Below are positions 21,572 through 29,478 of a stretch of 34,104 bases of DNA, piece after piece; position 1 is the stretch's first letter; the number at the start of each line of letters is the position of its first letter. Made by a program: the position numbers and the translations under genes. The notes under the pieces are model-generated. The model did not search any database and was not told the DNA's origin. It saw nothing but the letters and a program-made list of their open reading frames with translations. This stretch comes from PALSA-1006 sp964571195 (lineage in GTDB: Bacteria > Pseudomonadota > Gammaproteobacteria > Burkholderiales > Gallionellaceae), in the NCBI GenBank assembly GCA_964571195.1, contig CAZNAD010000022.1:1-34104 (forward strand), given 5' to 3'.

Positions 21572-22663
21572 ATGTCTCCGCACAAAACCGTTACACCCGA
21601 GAATCTGATCCGCCAGGAGTTGCTGGCGCTGCATGCCTACCACGTGCCGAGCAGCGACGGCATGATCAAGCTGGATGCGATGGAGAATCCGTATGCATTG
21701 CCGCCGGCGCTGCGCGAACAGATCGCGCGGGCCGTGGCCGGGGCGGAAATCAATCGTTATCCCGATGCCGCTGCGCGGCAGCTCAAGGCCGATATCCGCA
21801 AGGTCGTTGCACTTCCGTCCGGTATGGAGGTGTTGCTGGGCAACGGTTCGGACGAGATCATCCAGCTCCTGGCGATGGCGGTCGCCAAGCCGGATGCCGT
21901 GTTATTGAGTGTCGAGCCCTCGTTCGTGATGTACAAAATGATCGCTACTTTTGTCGGCATGAAATATGTCGGCGTGCCTTTGGCGCGGGATTTTTCACTT
22001 GATTTGCCTGCCATGCTGGAAGCCATCGAGCGCGAACAGCCGGCATTGGTGTTCCTCGCCTATCCCAACAATCCGACTGGCAATCTGTTCGATGCGGTGG
22101 CCGTGAAACAGATCATCGAGGCCGCGCCGGGGCTGGTAGTGGTGGACGAAGCCTATTATGCTTTTGCCAAAGACAGTTTCATCCCGTATCTGGGGCAATA
22201 TGACAATCTGCTGGTGATGCGCACTTTCTCCAAGCTTGGCATGGCGGGACTGCGCCTTGGTTTTCTGGCCGGGGATGCCGCCTGGCTGGGACAATTGGAA
22301 AAGCTGCGCTTGCCGTATAATGTCGGCGTTTTGCCGCAGGTGGTCGCGGCGAGCCTGCTGGCACACCACGACGTGTTGCTGGAGCAGGCGGAAAAGATCA
22401 AGCAGGAGCGCAGCCGCTTGCTGGGAGCATTAGACGGGATCGCCGGGGTGCGCTCCTATCCCAGCGAAGCCAACTTTATCCTGTTCCGCGTGGCACAGGC
22501 CACGCAGGTGTTCGAAGGATTGAAACGACACGGCGTGCTCATCAAGAATCTGAACGGCGGACATCCGGCGTTGGCCGATTGTCTGCGTGTTACAGTGGGC
22601 ACCCCCGAAGAGAACGGGCGCTTCATCGCGGCATTGCAGGACACCATTAACCAACTCGCATAA
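21572..22663 (+). CDS. hisC: histidinol-phosphate aminotransferase
   Basis: HisC is a PLP-dependent aminotransferase that converts imidazole-acetol phosphate and glutamate to histidinol phosphate. The 363-residue protein shows the fold-type I signatures: LGNGSDEIIQLL (89-100), AYPNNPTGNLF (163-173), VVDEAYYAF (190-198) and the PLP lysine K221 in RTFSKLGMAGLRLGF. It starts the long his-tat gene run; hisB follows after eight bases. The ATG at 21572 gives the family's normal length. Confidence 0.96.
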   Translation: MSPHKTVTPENLIRQELLALHAYHVPSSDGMIKLDAMENPYALPPALREQIARAVAGAEINRYPDAAARQLKADIRKVVALPSGMEVLLGNGSDEIIQLLAMAVAKPDAVLLSVEPSFVMYKMIATFVGMKYVGVPLARDFSLDLPAMLEAIEREQPALVFLAYPNNPTGNLFDAVAVKQIIEAAPGLVVVDEAYYAFAKDSFIPYLGQYDNLLVMRTFSKLGMAGLRLGFLAGDAAWLGQLEKLRLPYNVGVLPQVVAASLLAHHDVLLEQAEKIKQERSRLLGALDGIAGVRSYPSEANFILFRVAQATQVFEGLKRHGVLIKNLNGGHPALADCLRVTVGTPEENGRFIAALQDTINQLA

Positions 22664-22671
22664 GGCGAATC

Positions 22672-23259
22672 ATGCGTAGCGCAAAAGTCAGTCGCAACAC
22701 TCTGGAGACCCAGATCAGCGTCGAGATCAATCTTGATGGCACGGGTAAAGTCAAACTGGATACCGGTCTGGCGTTCCTCGAGCACATGCTGGATCAGATC
22801 GCCCGCCACGGCCTGATCGATCTGGATATCACCGCCAAGGGCGATCTGCACATTGATGCGCACCATACCGTGGAAGACATCGGTATCACGCTGGGGCAAG
22901 CATTCACCCAGGCCGTCGGCGACAAGAAGGGAGTGCGCCGTTACGGACATGCCTATGTGCCGCTGGACGAGGCGTTGTCGCGTGTGGTGCTGGATATCTC
23001 CGGTCGTCCGGGTTTGGTGTTCAATGCCGAATTTACCCGTTCCAACGTGGGCGAATTCGAGGTCGACCTGATCCGTGAGTTCTTTCAGGGCTTCGTCAAT
23101 CACGCCCTGGTCACCTTGCATATAGACAATCTGGCCGGTGACAACGCCCACCATCAGGCCGAAACCATCTTCAAGGCGTTCGGTCGTGCGCTACGTGTCG
23201 CGCTGGAACTTGATCCGCGCATGGCGGGCGTGATGCCCTCCACCAAGGGAACGTTATAA
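22672..23259 (+). CDS. hisB: imidazoleglycerol-phosphate dehydratase
   Basis: HisB dehydrates imidazole glycerol phosphate to imidazole acetol phosphate, using Mn2+ held by histidine clusters. The 195-residue monofunctional enzyme has both metal-binding H-H motifs: HIDAHHTVEDIGITLGQA (about 60-77) and NAHHQAETIFKAFGRA (about 160-175), plus FLEHMLDQIARHG near residue 35. There is no fused histidinol-phosphatase domain, unlike enteric HisB, so a separate phosphatase is expected elsewhere. It is followed ten bases later by hisH. Confidence 0.97.
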   Translation: MRSAKVSRNTLETQISVEINLDGTGKVKLDTGLAFLEHMLDQIARHGLIDLDITAKGDLHIDAHHTVEDIGITLGQAFTQAVGDKKGVRRYGHAYVPLDEALSRVVLDISGRPGLVFNAEFTRSNVGEFEVDLIREFFQGFVNHALVTLHIDNLAGDNAHHQAETIFKAFGRALRVALELDPRMAGVMPSTKGTL

Positions 23260-23269
23260 CGCTTCAATC

Positions 23270-23905
23270 ATGGTCGATATCGCTGTTGTAGATTACGGCA
23301 TGGGTAACTTGCGCTCGGTGCAGCAGGCCGTGCGCAAGGTCGCCCCTGCTGCTTCCGTGAGTGTTACCGATGATGCGAAAATCATCGCCGGTGCGAAGCG
23401 CGTGATATTTCCGGGACAAGGGGCGATGCGGGATTGCATGCGCGAGCTGGATGCGCGCGACCTGCGCCAGACCGTGCTGGATGCTGCGCGCAACAAACCA
23501 TTTCTCGGCATCTGCATCGGCCTACAGATGCTGTTCGAGCACAGTGCCGAAGGCGACGTGCCGGGTCTGAGTGTGCTGGCGGGTGAAGTGGTGCGTTTTG
23601 CGCATGAACTCAAGGATGCGAAGGGCGACAAGCTCAAAGTGCCGCATATGGGCTGGAACCAGGTTCACCACGGCGACCACCCCCTTTGGCGCGGGATCGC
23701 CCAGGATGCGCGCTTCTATTTCGTACACAGTTATTATGTGCGCCCCCGAGACGGGGAGCTGGTACAGGCGACCAGCGATTACCCGCAGCCTTTCGTCTGT
23801 GCGGTGGCGCGTGATAATTTGTTCGCTGTTCAGTTTCACCCGGAAAAGAGTGCGGCGGCAGGTTTGCAGCTGCTGCAGAATTTTATCAACTGGAATCCTG
23901 TATAA
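23270..23905 (+). CDS. hisH: imidazole glycerol phosphate synthase, glutaminase subunit
   Basis: HisH releases ammonia from glutamine and channels it to HisF. The 211-residue class I amidotransferase has its nucleophile C82 in FLGICIGLQMLFEHS and the histidine/glutamate pair in FAVQFHPEKSA near residue 190. The N-terminus (DIAVVDYGMGNLRSVQQAV) is the standard HisH start. hisA follows 12 bases after the stop, and hisF comes next, so the partner subunit is co-encoded. Confidence 0.97.
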   Translation: MVDIAVVDYGMGNLRSVQQAVRKVAPAASVSVTDDAKIIAGAKRVIFPGQGAMRDCMRELDARDLRQTVLDAARNKPFLGICIGLQMLFEHSAEGDVPGLSVLAGEVVRFAHELKDAKGDKLKVPHMGWNQVHHGDHPLWRGIAQDARFYFVHSYYVRPRDGELVQATSDYPQPFVCAVARDNLFAVQFHPEKSAAAGLQLLQNFINWNPV

Positions 23906-23917
23906 CTGCTCTGAATT

Positions 23918-24682
23918 ATGGATACTAAAACACTGATCATTCCCGCCATCGATTTGAAAGACGGTCAATGTGTGCGCCTGAAGCAGGGCGTGATGGAGGG
24001 CGCGACCGTGTTCTCCGACGACCCCGCCGCGATGGCGCGGCACTGGCTGGAGCAGGGGGCGCGCCGCCTGCATCTGGTCGATCTCAACGGCGCGTTTGCC
24101 GGCAAACCCAAGAACGAAGCTGCGGTACGCAGCATCATCGAAGCGATGGGTGATAGTGACGTGCCGGTGCAACTGGGCGGCGGTATCCGCGATCTGGAAA
24201 CCATCGAGCGTTATCTCGATCTCGGCGTGAGTTACATCATCATCGGCACCGCCGCAGTCAAAGTGCCGGGTTTTCTGCATGAGGCGTGCGACGCATTCCC
24301 GGGCCACATCATGGTCGGCCTGGACGCCAAGGGCGGCAAGGTCGCGGTGGATGGCTGGTCGAAACTCACCGGCCATGACGTGGCCGATCTGGCTCAGCGC
24401 TTTGAAGGCTACGGCGTGGAAGCCATCATCTATACCGACATCGGCCGCGACGGCATGATGACCGGCGTGAACATCGAAGCCACGGTGGAGCTGGCGCGAC
24501 CGCTGCACGTGCCAGTCATCGCCAGCGGCGGCATCACCAATCTGGATGATGTGCGCAAACTGTGTGCGGTACGTGCCGAAGGTATCACCGGTGCGATCAC
24601 TGGGCGCGCCATCTACGAAGGCACATTGGATTTCCGCGCAGCACAAGCACTGGCGGATGAATTGTCGCCAGTCGTGATCTGA
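23918..24682 (+). CDS. hisA: ProFAR isomerase (phosphoribosylformimino-AICAR-P isomerase)
   Basis: HisA isomerises ProFAR to PRFAR by an Amadori rearrangement on a (beta-alpha)8 barrel. The 254-residue protein has the catalytic D12 in IPAIDLKDGQCVRL and the second catalytic aspartate in IIYTDIGRDGMMTG, with phosphate-binding loops QLGGGIRDLETIERY and VIASGGITNLDDV. Its TGA (24680-24682) shares one base with the hisF ATG (TGATG), a sign of coupled translation. Confidence 0.97.
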   Translation: MDTKTLIIPAIDLKDGQCVRLKQGVMEGATVFSDDPAAMARHWLEQGARRLHLVDLNGAFAGKPKNEAAVRSIIEAMGDSDVPVQLGGGIRDLETIERYLDLGVSYIIIGTAAVKVPGFLHEACDAFPGHIMVGLDAKGGKVAVDGWSKLTGHDVADLAQRFEGYGVEAIIYTDIGRDGMMTGVNIEATVELARPLHVPVIASGGITNLDDVRKLCAVRAEGITGAITGRAIYEGTLDFRAAQALADELSPVVI

Positions 24683-25440
24683 TGCTCGCTAAACGTATCA
24701 TCCCCTGCCTCGATGTGACCGCCGGTCGCGTGGTCAAGGGCGTCAGCTTCGTCGAGCTGCGCGATGCCGGCGATCCGGTCGAGATCGCCAAGCGTTATGA
24801 CGAGCAGGGGGCCGACGAACTCACTTTTCTCGACATCACCGCCAGTTCCGACGACCGTGGCATCATCTTCCGCATCATCGAACAGGTGGCGGAGCAGGTG
24901 TTCATTCCGCTGACCGTCGGTGGCGGCGTGCGCGAGGTGCAGGATGTGCGCAACCTGCTCAATGCCGGTGCGGACAAGGTCAGCATCAACACTTCGGCGG
25001 TGGTCAATCCGCAGCTGGTGGCGGATGCTTCGGCACGTTATGGTTCGCAGTGTATTGTGGTGGCGATCGATGCCAAGCAAACAGCGCCGGGCAAGTGGGA
25101 GGTGTTCACTCACGGCGGGCGCAAAGCAACCGGACTGGATGTGGTTGAGTGGGCACAAAAGATGCAGTTGCTGGGCGCGGGTGAGATCCTGCTGACCAGC
25201 ATGGATCAGGACGGGCAGAAGCGCGGTTTCGATCTGGCGCTGACGCGCGCGGTGACCGACGCGCTGGAGATCCCGGTGATCGCCAGCGGCGGCGTGGGCA
25301 ATCTGCAACACCTGGCCGACGGCGTAAAACAGGGTGGGGCGGATGCGGTGCTGGCCGCCAGCATCTTCCACTTCGGCGAATACACGGTACAGCAGGCCAA
25401 GCAGTTCATGGCGCAACAAGGGATAGAAGTCAGATTATGA
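24682..25440 (+). CDS. hisF: imidazole glycerol phosphate synthase, cyclase subunit
   Basis: HisF uses ammonia from HisH to convert PRFAR to imidazole glycerol phosphate and AICAR. The 252-residue barrel has catalytic D11 (IIPCLDVTAGRVVKG) and D130 (EILLTSMDQDGQKRG), the loop TVGGGVREVQDVRNLL and the phosphate site VIASGGVGNLQHL. Its stop overlaps hisI by four bases (ATGA). HisA and HisF are homologous barrels lying side by side, the usual arrangement. Confidence 0.97.
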   Translation: MLAKRIIPCLDVTAGRVVKGVSFVELRDAGDPVEIAKRYDEQGADELTFLDITASSDDRGIIFRIIEQVAEQVFIPLTVGGGVREVQDVRNLLNAGADKVSINTSAVVNPQLVADASARYGSQCIVVAIDAKQTAPGKWEVFTHGGRKATGLDVVEWAQKMQLLGAGEILLTSMDQDGQKRGFDLALTRAVTDALEIPVIASGGVGNLQHLADGVKQGGADAVLAASIFHFGEYTVQQAKQFMAQQGIEVRL

Positions 25441-25826
25441 ACGAATCCTGGCTGAACAAGATCAACTGGTCGGACGATGGTCTGATTCCCGCTATTGCGC
25501 AGGATGCCGCAACCGGTCGCGTGCTGATGGTGGCGTGGATGAATCGCGAGGCGTTGCAACTGACCTGGCAAAAGAGCGAGGCGATATACTGGTCGCGTTC
25601 GCGCAAGAAATTGTGGCATAAGGGTGAAGAATCCGGCCATATCCAGACAGTAAAAGAGATACGGCTCGATTGCGACGGTGATGTGATCCTGTTACAGGTG
25701 CAGCAACAGGGCGGCATCGCCTGTCATACCGGGCGCGCGAGTTGCTTCTACAGCAAGCTGGAACAGGGGCAATGGGTCGAGGTCGACCCCGTGTTGAAGT
25801 CTCCCGACGAGATCTATAAAAAATGA
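25437..25826 (+). CDS. hisI: phosphoribosyl-AMP cyclohydrolase
   Basis: HisI opens the purine ring of phosphoribosyl-AMP. The 129-residue protein is the stand-alone form, not fused to HisE. Conserved features are VLMVAWMNREALQLTW, AIYWSRSRKKLWHKGEESGH, the metal site LDCDGD and GIACHTGRASCFY with zinc-binding cysteines. It overlaps hisF and hisE by four bases each (ATGA), giving tight stoichiometric coupling of successive pathway steps. Confidence 0.97.
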   Translation: MNESWLNKINWSDDGLIPAIAQDAATGRVLMVAWMNREALQLTWQKSEAIYWSRSRKKLWHKGEESGHIQTVKEIRLDCDGDVILLQVQQQGGIACHTGRASCFYSKLEQGQWVEVDPVLKSPDEIYKK

Positions 25827-26140
25827 ACAACGATATCCTGCAACGATTGACCGAGACACTGGAAGCCCGCAAGGGCGCAGCGCCAGAGTCGTCTTATGTC
25901 GCCAAACTGTTCAGCAAAGGCGACGACGCCATCCTGAAAAAAGTCATCGAAGAAGCGGGTGAAGTGCTGCTGGCGGCCAAGGATGGCGACAAGCAGCATC
26001 TGACTTATGAAGTAGCCGATCTGTGGTTCCACACCATGGTGTTGCTGGCGCACAAAGGTCTGAGTGCAGACGATGTGTTGAACGAACTGGCCAGACGCGA
26101 AGGTGTGTCGGGCATCACAGAAAAGGCGAATCGCAAATGA
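25823..26140 (+). CDS. hisE: phosphoribosyl-ATP pyrophosphatase
   Basis: HisE removes pyrophosphate from phosphoribosyl-ATP, the step before HisI. The 105-residue all-alpha protein belongs to the MazG-like superfamily. The Mg2+-binding acidic motif is visible as KVIEEAGEVLLAAKDGD, then TYEVADLWFHTMVLLAHKG. It overlaps hisI at the start and the HIT gene at the end, each by four bases. hisG and hisD are not in the window. Confidence 0.97.
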   Translation: MNNDILQRLTETLEARKGAAPESSYVAKLFSKGDDAILKKVIEEAGEVLLAAKDGDKQHLTYEVADLWFHTMVLLAHKGLSADDVLNELARREGVSGITEKANRK

Positions 26141-26487
26141 GCGATAACTGTATCTTCTGCAAAATCGTGCGCGGCGAAATTCCCTGCCGCAAAGTGTACG
26201 AAGATGAAGAGGTGTTCGCTTTTCACGATATCAACCCGGTCGCCCCGGTGCATTTTATGCTGGTGCCGAAGTTGCATCTGGTTTCTCTACTTGAGGCTGA
26301 AGATCGTCATGCCGCTTTATTGGGCAAGATGCTGGTATTGGCTCCCAAACTGGCGAAAGCGCAGGGACTGGAGAACGGCTTCCGCACTGTCATCAACAGC
26401 GGCAAGGGCGGCGGGCAAGAGGTATTTCATTTGCATATCCATGTCATCGGCGGCGGCAACATCCCGCCTATGGTCAAACGCAGTTAA
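26137..26487 (+). CDS. HIT-family nucleotide-binding protein (HinT-like)
   Basis: This 116-residue histidine-triad protein resembles HinT, which hydrolyses nucleoside phosphoramidates. It begins MSDNCIFCKIVRGEIPCRKV, with a C-x-x-C pair, and has the catalytic triad HLHIHVIGG at residues 98-106. I chose ATG 26137, which overlaps the hisE stop (ATGA); a longer frame from 26023 runs inside hisE and has no family support. Its place between hisE and tatA is common in betaproteobacteria; a direct link to histidine synthesis is not shown. Confidence 0.95.
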   Translation: MSDNCIFCKIVRGEIPCRKVYEDEEVFAFHDINPVAPVHFMLVPKLHLVSLLEAEDRHAALLGKMLVLAPKLAKAQGLENGFRTVINSGKGGGQEVFHLHIHVIGGGNIPPMVKRS

Positions 26488-26504
26488 TCTCAAAGGAGCG
26501 CATC

Positions 26505-26723
26505 ATGGGTTCGTTCAGTATCTGGCATTGGTTGATCGTGTTGCTGGTCGTGGTTCTGATCTTTGGCACCAAAAAATTGCGCAACATCGGTGAAGACCTG
26601 GGCGGGGCGGTGAAGGGATTCAAGGACGGCATGAAGAGTGGCGAAGAATCCCCTAAGCAGGTCACCCATGACGACAAGACCATCGAGGGCGAAGTGAAAG
26701 AGAAGACCCAAACCAAGGTTTGA
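26505..26723 (+). CDS. tatA: Sec-independent (twin-arginine) translocase subunit TatA
   Basis: TatA forms the pore-like oligomer that moves folded proteins across the inner membrane. The 72-residue protein has one N-terminal transmembrane helix (about 5-20, IWHWLIVLLVVVLIF), the hinge FGTKKLRNIG, an amphipathic helix (GEDLGGAVKGFKDGMKSG) and a charged tail. A good ribosome-binding site (AAAGGAG, 26492-26498) lies six bases before the ATG, so translation can begin independently of the his genes. Confidence 0.96.
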   Translation: MGSFSIWHWLIVLLVVVLIFGTKKLRNIGEDLGGAVKGFKDGMKSGEESPKQVTHDDKTIEGEVKEKTQTKV

Positions 26724-26738
26724 GTCTGACTTTTCGAT

Positions 26739-27125
26739 ATGTTCGACATCGGTTTTTCCGAGATGGTGGTGATCGCGGTGGTCGCGCTCATCGTCATCGG
26801 CCCCGAGCGGCTACCTAAAGTGGCCAGAACCGCAGGTCACTTGTTGGGTCGCTTGCAGCGTTATGTGAACGGGATCAAGACCGATATCTCGCGCGATATG
26901 GCGCTGGAAGAGCTGCGCAAGACCCAGCAACAGGTGCAGCAGGACGTAACTTCCGCCGAGCAGGCGGTCGGGCAGATGGGACAACAACTGGATCAACATT
27001 TGCAGCAACTCGACGTACCCCCGCCTGTGCCTCCCAGAAATTACACCGAGCAGATATTGCGTGCCAGAGAGCAAACGGTGCCGGAAACAAAACCCCCTGA
27101 ACAGCAGAGATTTCCCATCGACTGA
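26739..27125 (+). CDS. tatB: twin-arginine translocase subunit TatB
   Basis: TatB forms the substrate-receptor complex with TatC. The 128-residue protein starts MFDIGFSEMVVIAVVALIVI, has the conserved acidic residue before the helix and GPERLPKVARTAG after it, then a long amphipathic Gln-rich helix (residues 50-95) and a Pro-rich tail (VPPPVPPRNYTEQ). Its TGA overlaps the tatC ATG by one base. Confidence 0.95.
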   Translation: MFDIGFSEMVVIAVVALIVIGPERLPKVARTAGHLLGRLQRYVNGIKTDISRDMALEELRKTQQQVQQDVTSAEQAVGQMGQQLDQHLQQLDVPPPVPPRNYTEQILRAREQTVPETKPPEQQRFPID

Positions 27126-27862
27126 TGAGTGCCTCCGAGAATTTGATCGCCCATCTGCTGGAGCTGCGCAAGCGCTTGTTGAACGCAGTGGTGGCCTTGT
27201 TGCTGGTATTCATCTGCCTGGTGCCGTGGGCTGCCGAGCTCTACGCATTATTGGCACAGCCGATGTTGTCTGCGCTGCCCAAAGGCGGGCAGATGATCGC
27301 CACCGATGTCACCACGCCGTTTTTTGTCCCGCTGAAGGTCGCCATGATGGCTGCTTTCCTGATCGCTTTGCCATACATCCTCTACCAACTGTGGCGTTTC
27401 GTTGCCCCAGGGCTATATGAACATGAAAAGCGTTGGGTGTTTCCGCTGGTTGCCGCCAGCCTGCTGTTGTTCTTCAGCGGCATGGCATTCGCTTATTTTG
27501 CGGTGTTTCCAGTGGTGTTCGGTTTCATCACCGCAAGCGCCCCCGTCGGCGTTGCGGTGATGACCGATATCGACAAATACCTCAGCTTCGTGCTGAGCAT
27601 GTTCGTCGCCTTTGGCATCACGTTTCAGGTGCCTATCGCGGTGATATTGCTGGTCAAGACCGGGATGGTGAGCACCGCCAAATTGCGCGAGATCCGTCCT
27701 TATGTCATCGTCGGTGCCTTCGTCATCGGCGCGATCTTCACCCCGCCCGATGTGGTGTCGCAATTCATGCTGGCGATGCCGCTGTGGCTGCTCTACGAAG
27801 CAGGCATCGTGGTGGCGGGATGGATGGTCAGTCCGCCACCACGGATGAATGATGCGGGTTAA
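27125..27862 (+). CDS. tatC: twin-arginine translocase subunit TatC
   Basis: TatC recognises twin-arginine signal peptides. The 245-residue protein has six predicted membrane helices (about 20-40, 70-95, 105-135, 155-178, 190-205, 210-230). Conserved family positions include the N-terminal IAHLLELRKRLLNAV, the periplasmic loop region after AELYALLAQPML, FALPYILYQLW (here FLIALPYILYQLWRF) and LFFSGMAFAYFAVFP. It closes the tatABC set; a glutaredoxin-like gene follows 33 bases later. Confidence 0.96.
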   Translation: MSASENLIAHLLELRKRLLNAVVALLLVFICLVPWAAELYALLAQPMLSALPKGGQMIATDVTTPFFVPLKVAMMAAFLIALPYILYQLWRFVAPGLYEHEKRWVFPLVAASLLLFFSGMAFAYFAVFPVVFGFITASAPVGVAVMTDIDKYLSFVLSMFVAFGITFQVPIAVILLVKTGMVSTAKLREIRPYVIVGAFVIGAIFTPPDVVSQFMLAMPLWLLYEAGIVVAGWMVSPPPRMNDAG

Positions 27863-27895
27863 AGCGCGATCCGCGCACTGCCGGAGTATTTCCAG

Positions 27896-28291
27896 ATGAG
27901 ATGGACAATCAGAATGTTCTTTAGAACACTGCGTATCGTACTCGTGCCGTTCATGCTGCTGTGGGAGATTGTGACGACACCCAAAGGCATCGTTCGCCCA
28001 ATCGACGAGCAGCAGCGTATCGACGCACAGACGCGCAATCTGGTGCTGTATCAGTTCAAGACCTGTCCGTTCTGCATCAAAGTCCGGCGCGAGCTCCGCC
28101 GAATGTCGCTGACTATCGAGCTGCGCGATGCACAGCATGACGAAAAGAACCGTTCGGCCCTACTGCAAGGTGGCGGCAAGCTGCAAGTACCGTGTCTGCA
28201 TATCATCGACGAACAGGGCGACAGCCAGTGGCTGTACGAATCAAGCGCCATCATTGCGTATTTGCAAGCGCGCTTCACGCCAGCAGCCTGA
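27896..28291 (+). CDS. membrane-anchored glutaredoxin / GST-N-terminal-like protein
   Basis: This 131-residue protein has a hydrophobic N-terminal segment (about residues 8-26, FFRTLRIVLVPFMLLWEIV) followed by a thioredoxin-fold domain. The active site is C57-P-F-C60 (YQFKTCPFCIKVRREL), and a cis-proline-like element VPCLHI and the segment YESSAIIAYLQARF follow, as in glutaredoxins and GST N-terminal domains. It is probably a thiol-disulfide enzyme held at the inner face of the membrane. With positive residues before the helix, an N-in anchor with the domain outside is also possible, and topology decides the role. It follows tatC by 33 bases. Confidence 0.82.
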   Translation: MRWTIRMFFRTLRIVLVPFMLLWEIVTTPKGIVRPIDEQQRIDAQTRNLVLYQFKTCPFCIKVRRELRRMSLTIELRDAQHDEKNRSALLQGGGKLQVPCLHIIDEQGDSQWLYESSAIIAYLQARFTPAA

Positions 28292-28309
28292 GTTACACCT
28301 CGCATCAAG

Positions 28310-28636
28310 ATGGGCAAGCGTGACCATTACAGCGTCTATGTGATCGAGCTGTCCAAAGAGGTCCTGCACGAGGGCAAATTCAAGAGATGCAATCCGAACT
28401 ATCAGCCGGGCAAGCCGTGTGTTTATGTCGGCATGACCGGCCTGGACCCGGATGTGCGTTTTGACAAACACAAGGCCGGTATCCAAGCCAATCGCTACGT
28501 GAAGCAATATGGCCTGAGACTGTGGCCGGACCTTTATGAGGCGTACAACCCGATGTCCTATGAGGCTGCTCAGGACAAGGAAGTGGCGTTGGGAATCGAT
28601 CTGCGCGCGGCTGGTTTTGGCGTCTGGCAGGCGTGA
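28310..28636 (+). CDS. small GIY-YIG-like domain protein
   Basis: This 108-residue protein has the layout of a single GIY-YIG nuclease domain: YSVYVIELS (7-15), then CVYVGMTGLDPDVRFDKHKAG (shown here only as the CVYVGMTG core near 37-44 with the following R-F-x-x-H). The insertion between the two strands (HEGKFKRCNPNYQPGKP) is longer than in typical nucleases, and the catalytic glutamate is not obvious; E66-E78 (PDLYEAYNPMSYEAAQ) contains candidates. A DNA-processing role is inferred and may be absent. It is the last gene of the plus-strand run. Confidence 0.65.
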   Translation: MGKRDHYSVYVIELSKEVLHEGKFKRCNPNYQPGKPCVYVGMTGLDPDVRFDKHKAGIQANRYVKQYGLRLWPDLYEAYNPMSYEAAQDKEVALGIDLRAAGFGVWQA

Positions 28637-28639
28637 ATC

Positions 28640-28664
28640 CGCGCCGTCGTACCGCTCTGGCGCG
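28640..28664 (+). terminator. hairpin after the his-tat gene run
   Basis: A perfect six-base inverted repeat, CGCGCC (28640-28645) and GGCGCG (28659-28664), has a 13-base loop. It begins four bases after the GIY-YIG-like gene stop. No T-run follows, so it may be a weak or Rho-assisted end of the plus-strand operon. The remaining bases to 28803 show no gene. Confidence 0.3.
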
Positions 28665-28803
28665 AGATTCTCTGGTAAGTGGAAGTGGTTGTTTTGATAT
28701 TTTGTTCGCCCGCTACTAATCCGTTGCGGACATTGAGGAATAGTAAATTCTTACGGCTTCATCAAGCTCTATGCAGCTCCTTACCACCTTAGCCGGGAGC
28801 TGG

Positions 28804-29478
28804 TTACGGACAACGAATCGGAAACAGTGTGACAAGACCCAGCCAGCCCTCTTGCCTTTTTGCGCATGCAGTATCGCCTATGCGATAGCGCTGATATGCA
28901 TCTCTATTTACATGGATGTGCACCTCTGCGTAATTTGAACGAATAACAATGGTCTGATTTAATGGTTTGCCCGATGCATATTTCCTTTCTATGCTACCAA
29001 TGATGACGAATTCGCTTTTCGAAGGCCCCCATTTATTTAACTCCATTACTAAGGGAAGTGAGTAACCCAACGAAAGCAATAGCAATAAAAGAAAGTCAGC
29101 TCTCTTTAGTATTACCCAACCTATGAGCGCAATGGAAAGACCTGTTGGAATTACTAATTTTGTAACTTCAAAATCATCTGCAATCTGTATGTCAGCTGCT
29201 CCACGTAGCATTAGCGCACAGAGAACAAATATGAATGGGCCAACTAAATTTACTCGATTTGCATCTGATTTTTTTGGTTCTTGGAGCTCGAACCCATCCC
29301 TGTCTATTAGCGTTAATAAAATAAGGACTGGCATAAATAAAATGCCGGCTCCGACTGCCCAATAGTATGGGTGTGGAAAAAATACAATCCAAACAGAAAT
29401 AAAGAACGCTGTAATAGCTATAACAACGCGAAGCTTCTTTGTTCTGCTATTCCATAAATTTGTAATAAATGAATTCAT
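28804..29478 (-). CDS. unknown five-helix membrane protein in AT-rich DNA
   Basis: I do not recognise this protein. From ATG 29478 it has 224 residues: a short basic N-terminus (MNSFITNLWNSRTKKLRV), about five hydrophobic helices (residues 15-33, 38-58, 78-96, 108-126 and 129-150) and a C-terminal hydrophilic part of about 70 residues (EFVIIGSIERKYASGK and HIHVNRDAYQRYRIGD), probably one side of the membrane. The frame is open further to a TTG at 29649 (281 residues), and no clear ribosome-binding site settles the start. The base composition is clearly AT-richer than either neighbour, which suggests recent transfer. It is flanked by the his-tat run and the nif genes but matches neither functionally. 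Confidence 0.6.
   Translation of the reverse strand: MNSFITNLWNSRTKKLRVVIAITAFFISVWIVFFPHPYYWAVGAGILFMPVLILLTLIDRDGFELQEPKKSDANRVNLVGPFIFVLCALMLRGAADIQIADDFEVTKLVIPTGLSIALIGWVILKRADFLLLLLLSLGYSLPLVMELNKWGPSKSEFVIIGSIERKYASGKPLNQTIVIRSNYAEVHIHVNRDAYQRYRIGDTACAKRQEGWLGLVTLFPIRCP

Noticed and set aside
23522..24646. Long open frame antisense to hisH and hisA (374 codons)
   Set aside because: It lies opposite two clearly real his genes and has no family-like motif; GC-rich coding DNA often leaves the opposite strand open.
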